From Fibrobacter succinogenes (GTDB lineage: Bacteria > Fibrobacterota > Fibrobacteria > Fibrobacterales > Fibrobacteraceae), in contig CACWPM010000041.1 in NCBI GenBank assembly GCA_902762795.1, positions 1 through 47,835 of the forward strand: a stretch of 47,835 bases of DNA, read 5' to 3'. Both the position numbers and the translations under genes were made by a program. Below, piece after piece: positions 1 through 7,533 of this stretch (position 1 is its first letter; every line of letters begins with the position of its first letter). The notes below the pieces were generated by a model, which was given only the letters and a program-made list of their open reading frames with translations, had not been told where the DNA came from and made no database searches.

Positions 1-1
1 C

Positions 2-813
2 GCAGGCATCCACTCCGGCGACTCCGCAAGCGTCATCCCGCCGATGACCCTCTCCAAGGAAATCCAGGACAAGGTCCGCGCCTACGCCAAGGAATTCGCA
101 AAGGAACTCCACGTTTGCGGCCTCATGAACATGCAGCTCGCCGTCAAGGATGGCGAACTCTACATGATCGAAGTGAACCCGCGCGCCTCCCGCACGGTGC
201 CGTTCGTGTCCAAGTCCATCGGCGTGCCGCTTGCCAGCTACGCGAGCCGCTGCATGCTCGGCGAAACTCTCGAACAAATCGGCTTCACCGAAGAAGTGCA
301 CGTGCCTTACGTGAGCGTCAAGGAAGCAGTCTTCCCGTTCGTCAAGTTCCCGGGTGTCGATATCACGCTTTCTCCGGAAATGAAGTCCACCGGCGAAGTC
401 ATGAGCATCGATCGCGACCGCGGCCTTGCCTACCTCAAGAGCCAGCTGGCATCGGGCAACAAGGTCCCGAGCCAGGGCAACATCTTCGTGTCGCTCAAGG
501 ACGAAGACAAGCAGAAGGCCGTCCCGCTTATCCGCCAGCTCGTGAACCTCGGTTACGAACTGTACGCGACCCGCGGCACCTCCACCATGCTCTACAACGA
601 AGGCATCAAGACCCGCGCCGTGTTCCGCATCTCCCGTGGGAAGCCATGGTCGACGAAATCCAGATGCGCTCCAAGGCGGTCGTGTCCGGCATTCCTATCA
701 CGACGACCATCGCCGCCCTCACCTCTACCGTGGAAGGCCTCATGGACAAGCACGACTTCGGAAGATTCGAAGTGTGCAGCTTGCAGGAATACCATAGGCA
801 CGTGAAGAAGTAA
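2..813 (+). pseudogene. carB: carbamoyl-phosphate synthase large subunit, C-terminal part, frame-disrupted
   Basis: This is the 3' end of carB, which makes carbamoyl phosphate from glutamine-derived ammonia, bicarbonate and ATP for pyrimidine and arginine synthesis. The gene enters from before the window. In-frame coding from base 2 shows the second ATP-grasp domain (AGIHSGDSA, then EVNPRASRTVPFVSKSIGVP) and the start of the MGS-like allosteric domain (ATRGTSTMLYNEGIKTRAVF). Near 635-646 the CarB reading frame jumps from phase 2 to phase 1: the first frame ends at FRISRG and the second resumes at EAMVDEIQMRSKAVVSG, running to the TAA at 811-813. Compared with the E. coli enzyme, roughly 20-25 residues of the MGS domain are missing at the joint, so this is an out-of-frame deletion rather than a single-base slip. 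Since carB is usually essential, an assembly error is as likely as a true mutation. Family assignment is certain; the intact state is not. Confidence 0.9.
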
Positions 814-872
814 AGTGGTTGGAAGAGGGGAAAGCCTTCCCCTCGCTTCAGCCCCGTCCCACCCTTAGAGTC

Positions 873-902
873 AAGCCCGCGCAAGCGGGCTTCTCCTTTT
901 TA
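873..902 (+). terminator. intrinsic terminator after carB
   Basis: An 8-bp perfect stem, AAGCCCGC (873-880) and GCGGGCTT (885-892), closes a GCAA tetraloop and is followed by TCTCCTTTTT. It lies 60 bases after the carB stop codon and would end that transcript. Confidence 0.75.
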
Positions 903-904
903 TA

Positions 905-985
905 CCCCACCCAAGCTGGGTCTTCCGCTACCCTTTCTAGCGGGCTTCAGACGCCAGCCCGCAACGCCTGGGCTTACTTTTTCCT
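905..985. repeat. cluster of short hairpins in the carB-FISUMP intergenic region
   Basis: Three further short inverted repeats follow the carB terminator: ACCCA/TGGGT (909-921), CCGCTA/TAGCGG (925-943) and AGCCC/GGGCT (956-974), the last followed by TTACTTTTTCC. They share the AGCCCGC/GCGGGCT wording of the first terminator. They may be degenerate copies of one hairpin, giving redundant termination, or a small repeat element. The rest of 814-1063 shows no gene. Confidence 0.4.
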
Positions 986-1063
986 TATATAATTTGAAAC
1001 TAAAATTCAAAATTTTATATATATAGATGGGGAAGAAATCGGTATTTATAAAAGGTTTTCATT

Positions 1064-1756
1064 ATGAGAATTCTCACATTTCTTTGCTTTTTGGGACAAC
1101 TTCTTTTAACCTCTTGCAAAGAGGAACCACGCTCTACTCCATATATCACTGAAGAACATGATTTAATCGTTAAAACATCCTTAGGAGAGGAATATTTCCT
1201 TGACAAAAGAAATGGATCTATGTATCCCCTGATAAAAATTGGCAACCAGATTTGGTTTTCTAAAAATCTTGAAATAAAGACTCCTAACAGCTATTGTCCA
1301 GAAAATGACGAAGTCGCCTGCTCTTTTTATGGCAGGTTGTACGAATGGAATGATGCTGTAAAGGCGTGTCCAAGCGGTTGGAAATTACCAACAAAACATG
1401 ACTTTGAAAATTTGATTAATACCGTAAAGCAAATATGTCATGAGTCAGATGATAGTAAAATCGGAACTCTTTTAAAATCTAAGATTGCTTGGGACATGGA
1501 TGAAAAAATTGCACAAGGAATCCCAAACGGAATTAATTGTGTTAATTTTTCCGCTTTGCCTGCCGGGCGAAGAAAAGACACAGGTTTTTTAACAATAGAA
1601 GGAGCTAACAAAATGCGAAACTATGCAGCATTTTGGACTTCTGATGAAGATGGTTTTGGCGCAGTTCATTATTCCTTGTATAATTATAAGGAGGTTTTCG
1701 CATTAGGAAATTCTGACAAAAACTATGCTCTTTCAGTAAGATGTCTGAAGGAATGA
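1064..1756 (+). CDS. FISUMP-domain lipoprotein
   Basis: A 230-residue secreted lipoprotein of the Fibrobacter succinogenes major paralogous domain (FISUMP) family, whose function is unknown. The N-terminus has a short hydrophobic signal ending in a lipobox (LLLTSC, Cys about residue 18), so the mature protein should be lipid-anchored in the envelope. The body has the family's typical wording: IKIGNQIWFSKNLEI, FYGRLYEWNDA, CPSGWKLPTKHDFENL, an ALPAGRR segment, AFWTSDED and a terminal SVRCLKE. The start is supported by a weak AAAGG upstream. Local base composition is clearly AT-richer than carB, as in the next gene. It stands alone between terminator-like hairpins and a convergent gene. A similar but distinct paralogue lies at 22033-22731. 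Confidence 0.85.
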   Translation: MRILTFLCFLGQLLLTSCKEEPRSTPYITEEHDLIVKTSLGEEYFLDKRNGSMYPLIKIGNQIWFSKNLEIKTPNSYCPENDEVACSFYGRLYEWNDAVKACPSGWKLPTKHDFENLINTVKQICHESDDSKIGTLLKSKIAWDMDEKIAQGIPNGINCVNFSALPAGRRKDTGFLTIEGANKMRNYAAFWTSDEDGFGAVHYSLYNYKEVFALGNSDKNYALSVRCLKE

Positions 1757-1835
1757 TTTTTCAAGACTGAAATTGACTAGCTCTTCCCACGCACATAATA
1801 CGAAGGAAACTTCTAAAACTTGCGATTAATAATGT

Positions 1836-3563
1836 TTAAAGATTCACTTTATCAAGCAAGAATTCCAAAATAAAAGTCCATATATAGGTTTGTTCAAAAG
1901 AGTTATCATTTACAAGTCCATGGGCAATCCTATTCCTATAATTAAAACCTAGTTCACTATAAAAAAGCATCTTTATTTGAAAGGCTTTTTCTCGGCCTAA
2001 AACATTAACAGTTTCATTCAAATCTAAAAATTTTCCAGGACTTTTTTCAAAGTCTTCATTGGCTCGTCCTCTACCCATCACAGGAACGCCCTTTTCCTTC
2101 AAAAAATTTAATAGGATACGATCAAAATGCGGGACCATTAAATGCAATGCCGTATAAACATCCTCCTGAATTCCATATACCCATCCTTTGGCAAATGCTG
2201 ACACATTTGTCTCATTCAAATAGCTAGAGTGATTTAGCAGTTGTTCCTTAGCGCTGTCGTATGTCAGGTTACATTTTTTTGTTAATTCGTTAAAAATGGG
2301 TTCAAGACATTCAACACTCTGCTTAAACACATATGTTTGAAATTCTTTAGCAATACAATCCTTTTCAAGTAATTTTTTAGACGCATCATCCCAATTGGAG
2401 GATACAATATTGCCATTAGCATTTAAAACATTCATTGGAGAACCCGCAATAAAAGTTAAACCATTTTTCAACTCAGAACCTGCATGAATTATACTTTCAT
2501 ATGTCGTTCTTTCAAATGCGATTGATTTAAGTAAGTAGCCAAATAGCAAAGCAGGATTAAGCTTGGACAATTTTTTTTCAATAGATTTTCTTCTGTTTAA
2601 ATCAGCATACTCGCTGTGGCAATGAAATTCAATTTGCATTGCCATTCGATAAAGTTCTTCTGATTTTTTTATCATCCATTGCTCCTTGTCTTGCAATTCA
2701 GCCCGTTTGTTTTTTGACATTTTTCCAAGCAATGGAATCAACTTGTTTATTTCGCAGGCACGGACAAAAAAATCTCGTGTAATTTCCTTTTCAAAATAAG
2801 GCAATCGGTCGTTTATCAATTCTTCATAAAGTGAATCCGAAATATTTTGATTGACTAAGCCTATTTTGTCTATTGCCTTACACCAATATGTAATCAACGA
2901 AAAAGATATCCTAGGAATATAATAACGAATAACTTTTACGCAAGTATCTATCACATCAGGATGTAATTCCAAATCACTCTTTTCAAAGACTTCGATTAAA
3001 GCCCATATAAGAGGTTCCACATCATCGTTTGTTGCATTTCTGACAAATTCAAGAAATAACCCCTTTAGTTCCTCAATTCTTTTTTTTGCTCTAGTTTGAA
3101 TAAGGAAAAAGGCTCTTTGCCAAGCATCTTGCAAATACAGGTTCCAATTCTTGGAACCTATCGGCATTTTCAAATACGCATTTATTGCATTGTCAATATA
3201 AGGGCGAAACTGTTTTGTTTTACAAAATAAAATATCTGCAATCCTTGCTTTTATGTAAGGATTAATATCTTCGTTAAGCAAGGATGTTAAAAAATCCGCA
3301 TCTTTTTCATCTAAATACTCTAACCGAAAGAAATACATTGGTATGAAATCTTTCTTTTCTTTGTCAAATTCTAAAGAAAGTATATCTGCAAGCAACCATA
3401 ATATTTTACTTTTATACGGATTATCTTCTTGTTCTGCGGCTTCCTGAAACAAACAAAAGGGAAAAGACGGAGAATCGTCGCCTTTCAAAAGAATGTTGCC
3501 ATATCGCAAGCATTCTATCGAATCAATCCGATATTCAATATTTTCTAATTCATTTCTTCGCAT
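1836..3563 (-). CDS. DUF4209-like protein with C-terminal HEPN-type RNxxxHG motif
   Basis: A 575-residue, predicted soluble, mostly helical protein of AT-rich composition. Most of it is not recognised. Near the C-terminus is NYRNRIAHGLVND, which fits the conserved RNxxxHG motif of DUF4209 and also the R-x4-H pattern of HEPN RNase domains (Arg about 543, His about 548). HEPN proteins often act as RNA-cleaving toxins or abortive-infection factors, so an RNase or defence role is a reasonable guess, but nothing adjacent confirms it. The ATG at 3563 is preferred; an in-frame TTG at 3593 would add ten residues, and neither has a good ribosome-binding site. It is monocistronic, and its composition and position beside a decayed toxin locus suggest an acquired gene. 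Confidence 0.65.
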   Translation of the reverse strand: MRRNELENIEYRIDSIECLRYGNILLKGDDSPSFPFCLFQEAAEQEDNPYKSKILWLLADILSLEFDKEKKDFIPMYFFRLEYLDEKDADFLTSLLNEDINPYIKARIADILFCKTKQFRPYIDNAINAYLKMPIGSKNWNLYLQDAWQRAFFLIQTRAKKRIEELKGLFLEFVRNATNDDVEPLIWALIEVFEKSDLELHPDVIDTCVKVIRYYIPRISFSLITYWCKAIDKIGLVNQNISDSLYEELINDRLPYFEKEITRDFFVRACEINKLIPLLGKMSKNKRAELQDKEQWMIKKSEELYRMAMQIEFHCHSEYADLNRRKSIEKKLSKLNPALLFGYLLKSIAFERTTYESIIHAGSELKNGLTFIAGSPMNVLNANGNIVSSNWDDASKKLLEKDCIAKEFQTYVFKQSVECLEPIFNELTKKCNLTYDSAKEQLLNHSSYLNETNVSAFAKGWVYGIQEDVYTALHLMVPHFDRILLNFLKEKGVPVMGRGRANEDFEKSPGKFLDLNETVNVLGREKAFQIKMLFYSELGFNYRNRIAHGLVNDNSFEQTYIWTFILEFLLDKVNL

Positions 3564-3639
3564 TATTTTAAAGATAATATTCTTGCGGTTCAAAAATTTT
3601 TACAAGCAAAGAAAAACTTTTTTATTACAGCATCCGCGT

Positions 3640-3800
3640 TAGGAATAGTGACCCCTTGGGGCGGCGCTGTGGCGCCGTTGCAAGAGCGACGCGGGCGTGC
3701 CGCAGGTGCGCACGGGGCGCCTTGCAATATAGCCCGACCGCACATATATGTGCGGGAACGCCCATACAATTCCCCTTGGGCGCTGTTATAACGCCCCTTT
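3640..3800. repeat. GC-rich block of palindromes, possible repeat element or structured RNA
   Basis: A sharply GC-rich island inside AT-rich DNA. It holds CCCC-TT-GGGG (3652-3661), CGGCGC/GCGCCG (3662-3677), a perfect 18-bp palindrome CCGCACATATATGTGCGG (3738-3755), and GGGCG/CGCCC enclosing GTTATAAC (3778-3796), followed by CTTTTC. CCCCTTGGG plus GGCGCTGT occurs near both ends (3652 and 3773), so the block looks like an element with related termini. A 64-codon minus-strand frame (3625-3819) spans it; its arginine- and alanine-rich wording probably follows from the base composition, so no protein is called. A dispersed repeat or a non-coding RNA are both possible. Confidence 0.5.
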
Positions 3801-3880
3801 TCAAAACCAAAACGACCAAAAACTTGCGATTTCGCCCCTAAAAAACTATATTAGGAGTATTACGGCATCAAGGAGCCCCT

Positions 3881-4054
3881 ATGACAACGACAAAAAGCAT
3901 TGATTCTTACAGATTGACGGACTTGGAAGAACCGACCGATGAAATGCTTGCCCAAATTATGAGGGAAGCCGCCGAGGACGCTCGCAAAGCCAATGCCGAC
4001 GCCACCAAACGTTTTTTCGATGAAATTGAAAAGGCTGCCGCGACCATCCGTTAA
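3881..4054 (+). CDS. small antitoxin-like protein upstream of zeta-type toxin remnant
   Basis: A 57-residue charged helical protein with a strong ribosome-binding site (AAGGAG, 3870-3875). The sequence LEEPTDEMLAQIMREAAEDA followed by a Lys/Ala-rich helix resembles the short proteins that precede P-loop zeta-like toxins in other bacteria, so an antitoxin role is inferred from wording and position. The downstream toxin remnant follows directly. The protein may also have lost its C-terminal end, because the toxin's first third is missing at exactly this point. If so, this is an orphan partner of a dead toxin. Confidence 0.55.
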   Translation: MTTTKSIDSYRLTDLEEPTDEMLAQIMREAAEDARKANADATKRFFDEIEKAAATIR

Positions 4055-4460
4055 TTGCAAATCTTGGCGTGAAGAATCTTTGAAGAACCATAAAAGTCTT
4101 ATTTTTGAGTCAGTTTTTTCTTCTGATGAAAAAGTCGACTTTGTTTGCCGTGCGAAACAGCAAGGTTATTTCATCCGTTTGTTTTTTTTCGCGACCTCAC
4201 ACCCGTCCATCAATGCAGCAAGAATTGCAAAGCGAGTGATACAGGGCGGTCATGACGTCCCGATTTCCAAGATTATTTCTAGATACCAAAAGTCCATTTT
4301 CAACTGCAAGAAGATAATCCCATCGGTGGATCGTCTTTATGTTTATGACAATTCGATTGAAGATCAGGACGCTTCGCTTTTGTTTAGAATGTCGGATGGG
4401 AAATTGGTAAAGAGTTATACAAATAACATTCCTCAATGGGCGATGACGATACTCAAATAG
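4053..4460 (+). pseudogene. zeta-toxin-like P-loop kinase, N-terminally truncated remnant
   Basis: The frame encodes the C-terminal two thirds of a zeta-toxin-family protein (predicted ABC-type ATPase or UDP-sugar kinase fold). Recognisable parts are SLIFESVFSSDEKVDF, GYFIRLFFFATS, NAARIAKRVIQGGHDVP, ISRYQKSIFNC and DRLYVYDNS. The N-terminal part with the Walker A GxxGxGKS/T loop, needed for ATP binding, is absent. No start codon with a ribosome-binding site precedes the conserved region; the nearest in-frame ATG (3993) lies inside the antitoxin gene in another frame. A deletion fusing the antitoxin end to mid-toxin explains this, so the product should be inactive. Ends at TAG 4458-4460. Confidence 0.7.
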
Positions 4461-4501
4461 CGTCCACCGACTCACCACTTTTTCATACACCTCAGCGAAA
4501 T

Positions 4502-4534
4502 AAAAAGTCGTCCCTTGCAGGGCGACCTTTTACT
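4502..4534. terminator. bidirectional terminator between zeta remnant and GH30 gene
   Basis: A stem of GTCGTCC paired with GGGCGAC (4507-4526, one G-T pair) has A-rich sequence on its left and CTTTTAC on its right, so RNA from either strand ends in a U-rich run. It sits between two converging genes. Confidence 0.55.
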
Positions 4535-5917
4535 TATCTCAACACCACACGCTTCGTTTTTGCATTCCCGCATTTGACCATGTACACGCCGCGGCTTAAG
4601 CCTGCATTTGTCATGGCGTTGCGGAGTTCGCCGATATGTCCGGCCTGGAATTCGCCGATAAACGCGCCGATGGGGCTAAATACTTTATATGAACTTTGAA
4701 GATTTTTTTGAACAAAACGATTCCCGAAGGAAATTGCTTCTGTAGAATCTTTGGGCGGATCTACCTTGGGCTCTTGCCACAGAACGAATTCGACTGTCGT
4801 TGCACTGCGAGCCGGGGCGCTGTAGCTGCACTTTGTATCATCGACCTTGACTTCGGTTCCTTCCTTGAGGTTGTTATTGTCATCGGTAACGTAGGGTTTG
4901 AAGCTTCCAATTTTCGTGTTTCCGAAGTCAAAATCCGCCTTGAATTCCTCGTTCTTGGAATTGAGAATGACGACTGCGATTTTCGTCTTGAGGGAATCGC
5001 GGTAGGCGGTGACCTTTACATCTCTTTCGGGATTCTTGGTAGCATCGATTCTCCTCGCGCCGGGTCGCGCAAAGCGGCTGTAGTTTCCCATGACCCAGAG
5101 TCGCTTGGTGGGCTCCAGGTTGTCGGGGTTTCCTTGTCCTTGCGGCCAAAGGGCTCCGTTGCCGCAGCTGGGTTCACTGCAGGAATAAATCCACCAGAAA
5201 TGCCAGGCGTTCATATTCGAAATAGTCAGGGCATCGTGGATCATGTTTGCAACGCGGAGAGCGCTTCCCATGCCTACGTCTTCCCTATTGCTTCCGAGGT
5301 CGTAAACTTCGGTTTCCCAGAATTCTTTACCGGCTTCGTGAATTTCAGGGTAAGCAGCCGGGTCTCCGCCATATTCGTGCGTTCCAAAAATGTCCGTGTA
5401 TTTCAGAGCAGAGGGATTGTTGAAAAAGGCTTTTTTGTAATTGGGGAATCCGTACCAGTTGATGGCTTCGGTGCCAATGATTTTGATGCCCGTGGTATCG
5501 AGGGTGGGGCCAAGGTAGTCGCCTACCCAAGATGGTGTTGGCCCAGTCTTGGGCGTGATTGAAATCCAGGTGCTTTTTGTTGCCGTCGTAATTTACGGTG
5601 TATCTGGAAGTCCATGGGGCTGCCCAGACTTTGACGCCGTATTCACTCGCCTTTTTGGCGATGCTTGTTTCGGAGGTGGAGCCGTCCGGAGCAATACGGA
5701 TACGGTGCAGCGTAAGCCCCGCGCCGCTAGTGGAATCCCAAAGGAAGGCGGCGTTCTTGTCGGTGATGGAGCCCGCCCATGCCGATGCGGCACCAAAGCC
5801 GCTGATGCGTTGATATTCCTTGCCCATGTCAACGTTTATCGTTACTGCACTGGCAAGGGTGCTCAAAAATGCGATGGATCCCGCAAAAAGAGAAAATTCC
5901 TTCATTGAAAACGTCAT
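4534..5917 (-). pseudogene. GH30-family glycoside hydrolase (glucuronoxylanase-like) with internal out-of-frame deletion
   Basis: Read together, two frames form one secreted GH30 enzyme related to XynC-type glucuronoxylanases. The start at 5917 has a GGGAGG site five bases upstream and gives a signal peptide (MKEFSLFAGSIAFLSTLASA). The first frame carries YQRISGFGAASAW and WAAPWTSRYTVNYDG and runs through the DWANTI segment at about 5535. The reading frame then shifts, and the second frame gives GDYLGPTLDTTGIKIIGTEA, DIFGTHEYGGD, the KEFWETEVYD nucleophile region (Glu), HFWWIYSCSE and VRPG-like PGARRIDATKNPE. The segment that should hold the acid/base NEP motif (about 30-45 residues) is missing at the joint. 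The C-terminus (YMVKCGNAKTKRVVLR) looks like a type IX-like sorting domain. As written it cannot make active enzyme. Confidence 0.75.
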
Positions 5918-6188
5918 AAAGCCTCCCATACTAACTTTGCTTATCATAAAATAAGTTGGAAAATTCACTTTTTTGGGGGCCAAATTCAAATTCGTTTTGA
6001 TAAAATGACAACGATAAAGGCTTTATGGAGTCATAATCGCTTTTTTCGCAAAGAATTTGCGATTTTGTCAAAAATATTTCCTTGCCGCCATCGAAGAGTG
6101 CGAAAAACTGGCGAACGGCGAACCACTTGACCTAGGTATGTTGATTATCATCGAACACTAGGAAAAGGATCACTAGAGTAAAAAATCT
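5918..6188. other. intergenic region with possible gene remnant
   Basis: No complete gene is seen. On the plus strand 6072-6161 reads KYFLAAIEECEKLANGEP, then DLGMLIIIEH and a TAG stop. This looks like the C-terminal end of a real helical protein but has no start codon or ribosome-binding site, so it may be the tail of a deleted gene. The remainder is AT-rich and holds the promoter region of the GH30 gene. Confidence 0.3.
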
Positions 6189-6866
6189 TTATTTTTTGTC
6201 CTGCGGGACGAGTCTATCGACAATGCGGAATAAATCGTTATAGATTTCAAGGAAGTCTTCAATCCAAATCGGATCGTGCTCGCCCACGATGTGGAACGTT
6301 TCCTCAAGAGTATGGAGCGAATTGTACAAGCCTACCATAGAACGTGCCGGTTGTACAAAGCCCTTGCTATATGCAGATGTTGCAACAACACGAGCACGAT
6401 AACTTCTACGCAGGCGGGCGATTAACGCACTACGAAGCGCCAAAAGTTCATCATGCGCCACAAGATATTCGCCTTTTTGAATCCAGCTTTCCACAAGATT
6501 CAAACGGCGATTGATGGAATCGCGCTCCGTCGATGGAACAAGCATTTTCTTCGCTTCAAGTGTCGAACGAATCCGTCCGACAATTTTATTCAAAAGCTCG
6601 GCATTCCAAAAAATCATCGGTGGACGTACATCGCCCTTATTCTTTTCAAGAAGTGGCTTGTGAGCTTGTATCCAACGCTCCAATTTCTGAGCGACTAAAG
6701 ATGCTTCCGGGAAGCGGTCTACGGCCACATATTCCTGGGCTCGCTCGTAAAGCGTATCCGCATAAATCATCCGCCAATGCGATAATTTGCCGCTTTTGCG
6801 AATGGCATCAATACTCTGCTTAATATCAGAGAGTTTTTCAGAAAGAACTGTATCCATGAGAGCCAT
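6189..6866 (-). CDS. unrecognised helical protein, last gene of ZorAB-like operon
   Basis: A 225-residue protein with no signal peptide or membrane segment, so probably cytoplasmic. It is predicted to be almost entirely alpha-helical and rich in Arg, Leu and Glu (LERWIQAHKPLLEKNKGD, LNLVESWIQKGEYLVAHDEL, ARLRRSYRARVVATS, ending in VDRLVPQDKK). No family was recognised. Its ATG overlaps the TAA of the OmpA-like gene by one base (TAATG), so translation is coupled. A cytoplasmic partner of the stator's long tail is a plausible role, inferred from context only. It does not resemble ZorC, ZorD or ZorE as far as can be judged by eye: no helicase, HNH or other nuclease motif is visible. Confidence 0.8.
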   Translation of the reverse strand: MALMDTVLSEKLSDIKQSIDAIRKSGKLSHWRMIYADTLYERAQEYVAVDRFPEASLVAQKLERWIQAHKPLLEKNKGDVRPPMIFWNAELLNKIVGRIRSTLEAKKMLVPSTERDSINRRLNLVESWIQKGEYLVAHDELLALRSALIARLRRSYRARVVATSAYSKGFVQPARSMVGLYNSLHTLEETFHIVGEHDPIWIEDFLEIYNDLFRIVDRLVPQDKK

Positions 6867-7531
6867 TATCGAGTCACCTCAACTTTGGCCGTTTCTTTTT
6901 CACCGTTATTGGACTGGAGCGGTGTCACACCGATTTCCACACGACGGTTCAAGCGGCGATGTTCTTCACTATCATTTGGGTATTTTGGACGGTGTTCGCC
7001 AAAGCCTGCGGCAAAAAGCCTATCGGGCGGGAAACCCATTTTCACTAGCATCTTGACTACATTCACAGCTCGTTCAGTAGACAAGTTCCAGTTAGTATAA
7101 GTTTTGGACTTCACGGGCGTATCATCCGTAAATCCGCTAACCATGATGACATCCGTAGAATCAAGAGCTTCCAAAAGCCCCTTACTGATGCCACGAATCA
7201 CGCCCTCGCCTTCCTTGGTGAGGTTGGCTCCGTTAATCGGGAACAGGAAACTCGCCTGGATCTGGATTTTACCATCTTCAAGCGCGATAAGTCCCGCCTC
7301 GATAGATGTCTGCAAGCTCTTGGACAAAAGCGCATTGCGTTCTGCCGCAATTTTACGCATTTCTTCCTGGCACGAGAGGACTTCTTCTTCGGTTCGCGTC
7401 AGGTCTTCGGCCTTCTGCTCCTTGAGGGTCGCCATCGCCACAAACGCAAGGATAAAGAGCGAAACGAGGGCCACGCCCAAGTCCGTGTACGCCATCCAAG
7501 GATTGCTATTTTCGTCTCTATTGCGACGCAT
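6866..7531 (-). CDS. MotB/ZorB-like membrane protein with OmpA-type peptidoglycan-binding domain
   Basis: A 221-residue protein with the layout of MotB and ZorB: a short cytoplasmic N-terminus, one transmembrane helix at about residues 14-36, a linker with a coiled-coil segment (EEEVLSCQEEMRKIAAERNA), and a C-terminal OmpA/MotB domain at about 95-205. The helix begins NPWMAYTDLGVALVSLF; Asp17 is in the position of the proton-carrying Asp of MotB-type stators. The OmpA domain shows VSGFTDDTPV, NLSTERAVNVVKML, AAGFGEHRP and NRRVEIGVTP, fitting peptidoglycan binding. It lies two bases after the MotA-like gene and overlaps the next by one base. It should act as the periplasmic anchor and proton-channel partner of the product of 7534-9378. 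Confidence 0.9.
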   Translation of the reverse strand: MRRNRDENSNPWMAYTDLGVALVSLFILAFVAMATLKEQKAEDLTRTEEEVLSCQEEMRKIAAERNALLSKSLQTSIEAGLIALEDGKIQIQASFLFPINGANLTKEGEGVIRGISKGLLEALDSTDVIMVSGFTDDTPVKSKTYTNWNLSTERAVNVVKMLVKMGFPPDRLFAAGFGEHRPKYPNDSEEHRRLNRRVEIGVTPLQSNNGEKETAKVEVTR

Positions 7532-7533
7532 AG

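Noticed and set aside
3625-3819. 64-codon minus-strand frame over the GC-rich palindromes
   Set aside because: Its coding looks like a by-product of the palindromic GC-rich DNA; no ribosome-binding site or family was seen, so only the repeat is listed.
4696-5562. 288-codon plus-strand open frame
   Set aside because: It is the antisense of the GH30 gene and has no recognisable domain.
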